Shown here piece after piece: positions 60,021 to 64,000 of a stretch of 64,000 bases of DNA (position 1 is the first letter of the stretch; every line of letters starts with the position of its first letter). A model generated the notes under the pieces. It saw nothing but the letters and a program-made list of their open reading frames with translations. It was not told where the DNA came from and did not search any database. Made by a program: the position numbers and the translations under genes. This DNA is from Sialis fuliginosa (Eukaryota > Arthropoda > Insecta > Megaloptera > Sialidae), in NCBI GenBank assembly GCA_961205875.1, contig OY540821.1, positions 4,836,001-4,900,000 of the forward strand, written 5' to 3'.

Positions 60021-63000
60021 ATGAAAATAAAACCGGAATTGCTCAAAACTGATAGAGAATACAATGACGTAAGTATTTTGATAATTTTTATTTTGATCAG
60101 CTGATTTTTGTTTATTAATTAGGACAGTTTGGTTATGGATTTTAAAATTAAATTATATTTCTAGTAAAAATAAAAATATCAAATGTATAGGTATAATAAA
60201 AAGGGGCTTAGGTATCAAATTCCAGATCAATATGTATTTATGTTTTTAGTTCCATTTGGTTCCACTATAAAAAAACGTCTTATTTGATGACATAAAACTC
60301 CGGAACTATAAATCAAACAAATTTCAGAATGATGTTAAAATATTCGTTAGTTTTATGTGTTAAAATTTTAAATCATTTTGTGAAATCGTTGGGAAGTTAC
60401 GGCCATTAAAGTAAAATACTGCTATATAATTATCAAAAATTCGAAATTTTAATACAAAGACAGTAGAATAATTAATTAATTTTTATTGAAATCTGTGACT
60501 AATTTACCCTTTAAAATTTTTGAACTGAATTAAAAAAATATGCATAGTCATTTTTGATACACCAGCTTTTTAATTTTATTCCAAATTTTTAATAATAATC
60601 GTTTAGATTATAATGCAAATGCTTTATTTATATTAATAATATTATCTTTACATTATCAGTTGACTCCAATAGTAGATATAAATATAACCAATTAATCAAT
60701 TGGTTCAATTTTGATCAGTGGTGTAGATAGCTTTTTACGATGGGGGGCGATATGACAAGTGATGGCTGAGGAGCCTCTAAAATATACGAAAAAAAAATAA
60801 ATGATTAATGTAATTTAAAATTGAATGACTTTTTTTTTTTTGATCATACATTTTTTGTAGTTAGTTTATTAAAAAAAAAAGGTAATTCAAAATTAACTGA
60901 CCTCAATTTCCCAAATTTTTCTTATTTGCTTCTACAATTTTGTTCATACTTGGGAAGTTTAAAAAAAATATCTGCCTTGGGAACCACGAGACTTTCTTAT
61001 ACCTAACCTAACCTAACCTAACAGTGAATTGTATACGTAATTCTTTGTTTTTTTACTTTTCAAATATTAAGAACAATTTCTCTATTTTTGAATTGTATTT
61101 CTATGAAAATAATACTTTTTGAATATTTATCAAGATAATTATATTTTCGAATCATGATAACAAATATTATTTTTTATTTATTTTGTTACAGACGGTTCTG
61201 GAAGGAGGAGGAAGTCAAGTTGAAGAATTAGACCTCTGGAGTCAGGGATATTCTTTACGGGACCATTCGAACAGTCCTATCAATAGGTATTTATAACTTA
61301 TAATATATTCCAGTGTTGAAATCAGAGGGTTTACTCTGAAAGAAAGGGTAGAGTGATGAAGAAAATCATTTTATTACCGATTTCAAAAAAGGAAGAGATT
61401 CTCAATTCGATAATATATATTTTTATGTAGGGGAAAGTGGGGTAGATTCGTACAAGGGGTACATACAGTAGCTAAATATAGACTATCTTACACGTTTACG
61501 ATTTCATCTTTTTGTACGTGAGTTGTACGTATGCGTCCACTCGTCCCATGAATTAAGTCGGTGCACAATGGGTCTAATGTCCGGTATCATAAAGGACCTA
61601 ACAAATTTGTTAGCTAACAAACACTTTCAACTGAGATATCAAACTTATATGACAGTTCTTTTGGAGTTTGTTGATGACTTTGACAAGTTTAGCGCACGCG
61701 TTGTAGGTAAATACAAACGGTATTAAAACAGTGGTGATGTTATGAAAATTATTTTGTACGGTCAAAGATGCCAACTGTGTTACAATTAGTTGAAGTGTCA
61801 CTGCTCTAAATTCCATAACTAATCCATAGATACTAGTACAGAATTAATACCTCATTTGAATGTAATTGCTAGCTAGCAAATTTTGTTAGGTCCTTTATAA
61901 TACCGGACATAAATCACATATTTTTGCGCGAAATTTCGCTTCAAGCCAATTTTCAACCAATTTTAATGTAGTCAGTCACATTGAAACTTTTTATGAAAGA
62001 AAAAAAATTAAAACCAACTTCAAAAACTGTTAAATTTCATTATTATATACTATTCAGTATTTTTAAGGTTTCTTCGACGTTTTATTTTTTTCTTAAAAAG
62101 TTTTTAATTCTGGATTCAACATTGAATATATTGTATTTAAATAAAGGTTATTGGATAATTTAAAAAATATTAATTTATATTTCCAGTAGATGGAACAGCA
62201 GTCAAAGCTGGTGTAAACCATCATGTATTCCAATTTCTATTATCCTTATCCTGATCTTCCTGGTCGTCCTTTTACCTCTCTTAGACCACGCCATGGAGAA
62301 GGATAACGAATTTATAAATAGAGCTTATCATGAGCTGTACAACGGATGTCCCAATTCTTGCAAGTAAGTTCTACTTGTATTATAACTAGCTGTTATCTGC
62401 GACTTCATCCGCATAGAATTTGTATTTTTATTATCTATAACCAATTTTTCGGGAAACAAAGTAGGCTATGACCTTCCTTAGGATGCAAGCTATCTCCCTG
62501 AGAAATTTCATCAAGATCGGTTCAGCAGTTTAGTTGTTACCCGCGACTTCGTCCGCGTGTAATTTGTATATTTTTATTATCTATAACCATGAATTACAAA
62601 TAATTTTTGTTCTGTTTACATTTAAAAGTTAATAATTGAAAACAAAATAAACAACTGCCTGCCGAGCGCAGAATCTTTCCTCTGCCTCGTGACACTTCAT
62701 TATAGTTCGCGCGAATTGCCGCGAATAATATGTTACTGTATGCATATTTCAAGTTATTTCCTAAATCAAAAGACCAAATTGGATGCTGTAAAGGGCAAAT
62801 TATATCTACATTAAGTATTTATGACGATGAAATAATTTATTTCGATAAAGATTAATGTTTTGCAGGTCATAAGTACACGTAAACAGAACCCAAATATTTT
62901 AAATTTTCTTTGTAACATAAAAGCAGTCACTGTGGCTTAAATATAAAAGTTAGACATATGGTGTCGCTGAGTTTATTGTAGATCTTTTGATTCTACATAA

Positions 63001-63459
63001 TTCTTGAATACATTATTTTGTTCAATCTTGAACGGTTTACTGCAAAAGAGCGCGCTGGCGACAAACTTTTTTCCGACTTGATTTATTATAATCGTCACTG
63101 CTCAGTTGTTATGTTACCTAACGTAAAAAACTATAGCCTATAACGTTGCCAGAAAACGTACCTATGAATTAAAAAAAAACACGTAAATCGGATAAGTGGT
63201 TCTCGAGTGATAAGCGCACTAACAGACAGACAGACATTGAGCTTTATATATATTAAGGATATAATTTCTTATTTCTAGAATGTCGTTGGTGGAAACAATG
63301 CCGGAAGGTCTAACGTACCCGAACGGCAGCATTACATTTCCTTCTACGTACGATACATGGCTTGATTTAATAAATAATGCAGAGGAGTCCATAGAGATAG
63401 CGTCATTCTATTGGACGCTAAGGCGCGCGGAAGTTTACGACCACCCGTCATCTCAAATG
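60021..63459 (+). CDS. PLD3/PLD4-like membrane protein, 5' part (continues off window)
   Basis: Exons 60021-60068, 61192-61286, 62187-62363 and 63279-63459 join in phase. The protein starts MKIKPELLKTDREYND, then a short acidic cytosolic stretch, then a single membrane helix (about ISIILILIFLVVLLPLL). It goes on to a Cys-containing lumenal segment (YNGCPNSCK) and the start of the first PLD domain (STYDTWLDLINNAEESIEIA, then SFYWTLRR). This is the layout of PLD3/PLD4, type II membrane proteins that work in lysosomes as 5'-3' exonucleases and phospholipid transphosphatidylases. The HKD catalytic motifs lie downstream and are outside the window. The donor after 63,459 (ATG|GTAACT) is only fair. 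The short 16-codon first exon and the upstream exon at 47,820 both end in phase 0, so they may be alternative starts. Confidence 0.82.
60980..61022 (-). repeat. Short TTAGG-type tract joined to repeat family C end
   Basis: CCTAACCTAACCTAACCTAA at 61,003-61,022 is (TTAGG)n on the minus strand. Next to it lies CACGAGACTTTCTTATA, the reverse of the family C end ATAAGAAAGTC. The copy at 10,655 has TTAGGTTACG in the same place, so the tract seems to be part of the repeat and not a telomere relic. Confidence 0.6.
61565..61816. repeat. Dispersed repeat family A, inverted copy
   Basis: Near-identical to the reverse complement of 1-250. It lies in the PLD3-like intron after exon 61,192-61,286. A second, short remnant of the family follows at 61,850-61,910. 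ORFs on both strands mirror those of the first copy. Confidence 0.75.
62378..62600 (-). repeat. Retroelement-tail-like fragment, reversed
   Basis: CCCGCGACTTCGTCCGCGTG (about 62,555) and 'tctccctgagaaatttcatc' with 'aagatcggttcagcagttt' are the reverse of the tail pattern seen at 14,597. The 'gcgacttc' phrase occurs twice (62,389 and 62,559), suggesting a partial duplication. A further tail-type phrase with (ACAG)n lies at 63,220-63,240. Confidence 0.55.
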
Positions 63460-63564
63460 GTAACTTTTATACATATTTATATATAATGTATGTATACATG
63501 CAACTATTGTATACCTACGTAATATACTGGGTGGACAAAATAAAATGTTGATAAAAAAACTCTA

Positions 63565-63715
63565 TTAGGTATTGGCCCCAGTCTTGGCCGCATTAAGAGC
63601 AAGGTATACTGTTTTTTTGGAATTATAGGCTTCTTTTTTGTAATTCTTATAAACTCGTATTAGTAATAAAATAACTAACTCTTTATTAAATCAAATTATG
63701 GGGGCAGACCCAGCT
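63565..63715 (+). repeat. Repeat family B, left-hand part
   Basis: It starts TATTGGCCCCAGTCTTGG and matches the left end of the complete copy at 48,999-49,150 and then 49,410-49,470, without the nested hairpin. The window continues to 64,000 with AT-rich DNA and no visible exon. Confidence 0.6.
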
Positions 63716-64000
63716 GGGCCTTCCAAAAAAAGCTCTTTTTTTTAGGATTTTTTTCGGCTACGCATTAAAATAATTAATAACAAATGTTTTCCACATGAAA
63801 GATATGTATTTACAGAAAATATTGTAATTTTTTTTATGGCAAAACATTAAAAAATAAGTGGGATCTGAAATTATAAAAAAAACAAAAGGGATCATTTGCT
63901 AATGACATAATGCTCCGGATGAACGAAGGGATTTGAAAAATTTGGAATTTTCACAAAATGGCGGATATTGAAAGTTAAAATTCTTTATTCGACTAAAATT

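Noticed and set aside
61003-61022. Interstitial telomere relic
   Set aside because: Only about four units, and joined to a dispersed repeat whose other copy also has a TTAGG-like phrase. A chromosome fusion scar is not needed.

Overview
This is AT-rich nuclear DNA from an animal, almost certainly an insect. Genes are split by GT-AG introns, gene-poor stretches are packed with small DNA transposons, and there is a short TTAGG-type tract, the arthropod telomere motif. The protein set also fits: a RING-bearing TANC/rolling-pebbles gene, a single Dok adaptor and an insect-style PLD3-like gene. I could not fix the order of insect from the sequence alone. Coding exons stand out from the AT-rich background.

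Layout. Positions 1-16,600 hold no recognisable coding exon. They contain Penelope-like, pogo-like, hAT-like and TTAA-flanked elements, foldback elements and tandem repeats, plus one GC-richer promoter-like patch near 780-1,010. From 16,611 to 30,088 (+) lies most of a TANC/rols gene: RING finger, P-loop NTPase, ankyrin repeats and TPRs in 11 exons, with its 5' end not found. At 33,408-36,650 (+) is a complete seven-exon short/branched-chain acyl-CoA dehydrogenase (ACADSB). A compact cluster follows: an FMC1-like assembly factor (-), an SRR1-like protein (-) and a DNLZ/Zim17 zinc-ribbon protein (+), the last two head to head over 274 bp. At 41,992-44,507 (-) is a complete five-exon Dok gene (PH, IRS-type PTB, tyrosine-rich tail). 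The right end carries the first exons of a PLD3/PLD4-like membrane protein (60,021 to beyond 63,459, +), with a possible alternative first exon about 12 kb upstream at 47,820-48,176.

Functional links. ACADSB, FMC1 and DNLZ are all expected to act in mitochondria and lie within 7 kb. Rols (myoblast fusion scaffold in flies) and Dok (tyrosine-kinase adaptor) are signalling scaffolds, but nothing here shows that they are co-regulated.

The most notable non-gene signals are: hammerhead-ribozyme-like cores in the ends of a Penelope-like element; a shrunken pogo element whose only surviving coding part ends in a PCNA-binding PIP box; a set of foldback elements (about 0.4-0.9 kb), one of them nested in a hAT-like element; a Tc1 copy with an inverted duplication sitting next to an ACADSB splice donor; and several MITEs with clean 8-bp target duplications. 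All calls were made by reading the sequence by eye. No search or folding program was run.
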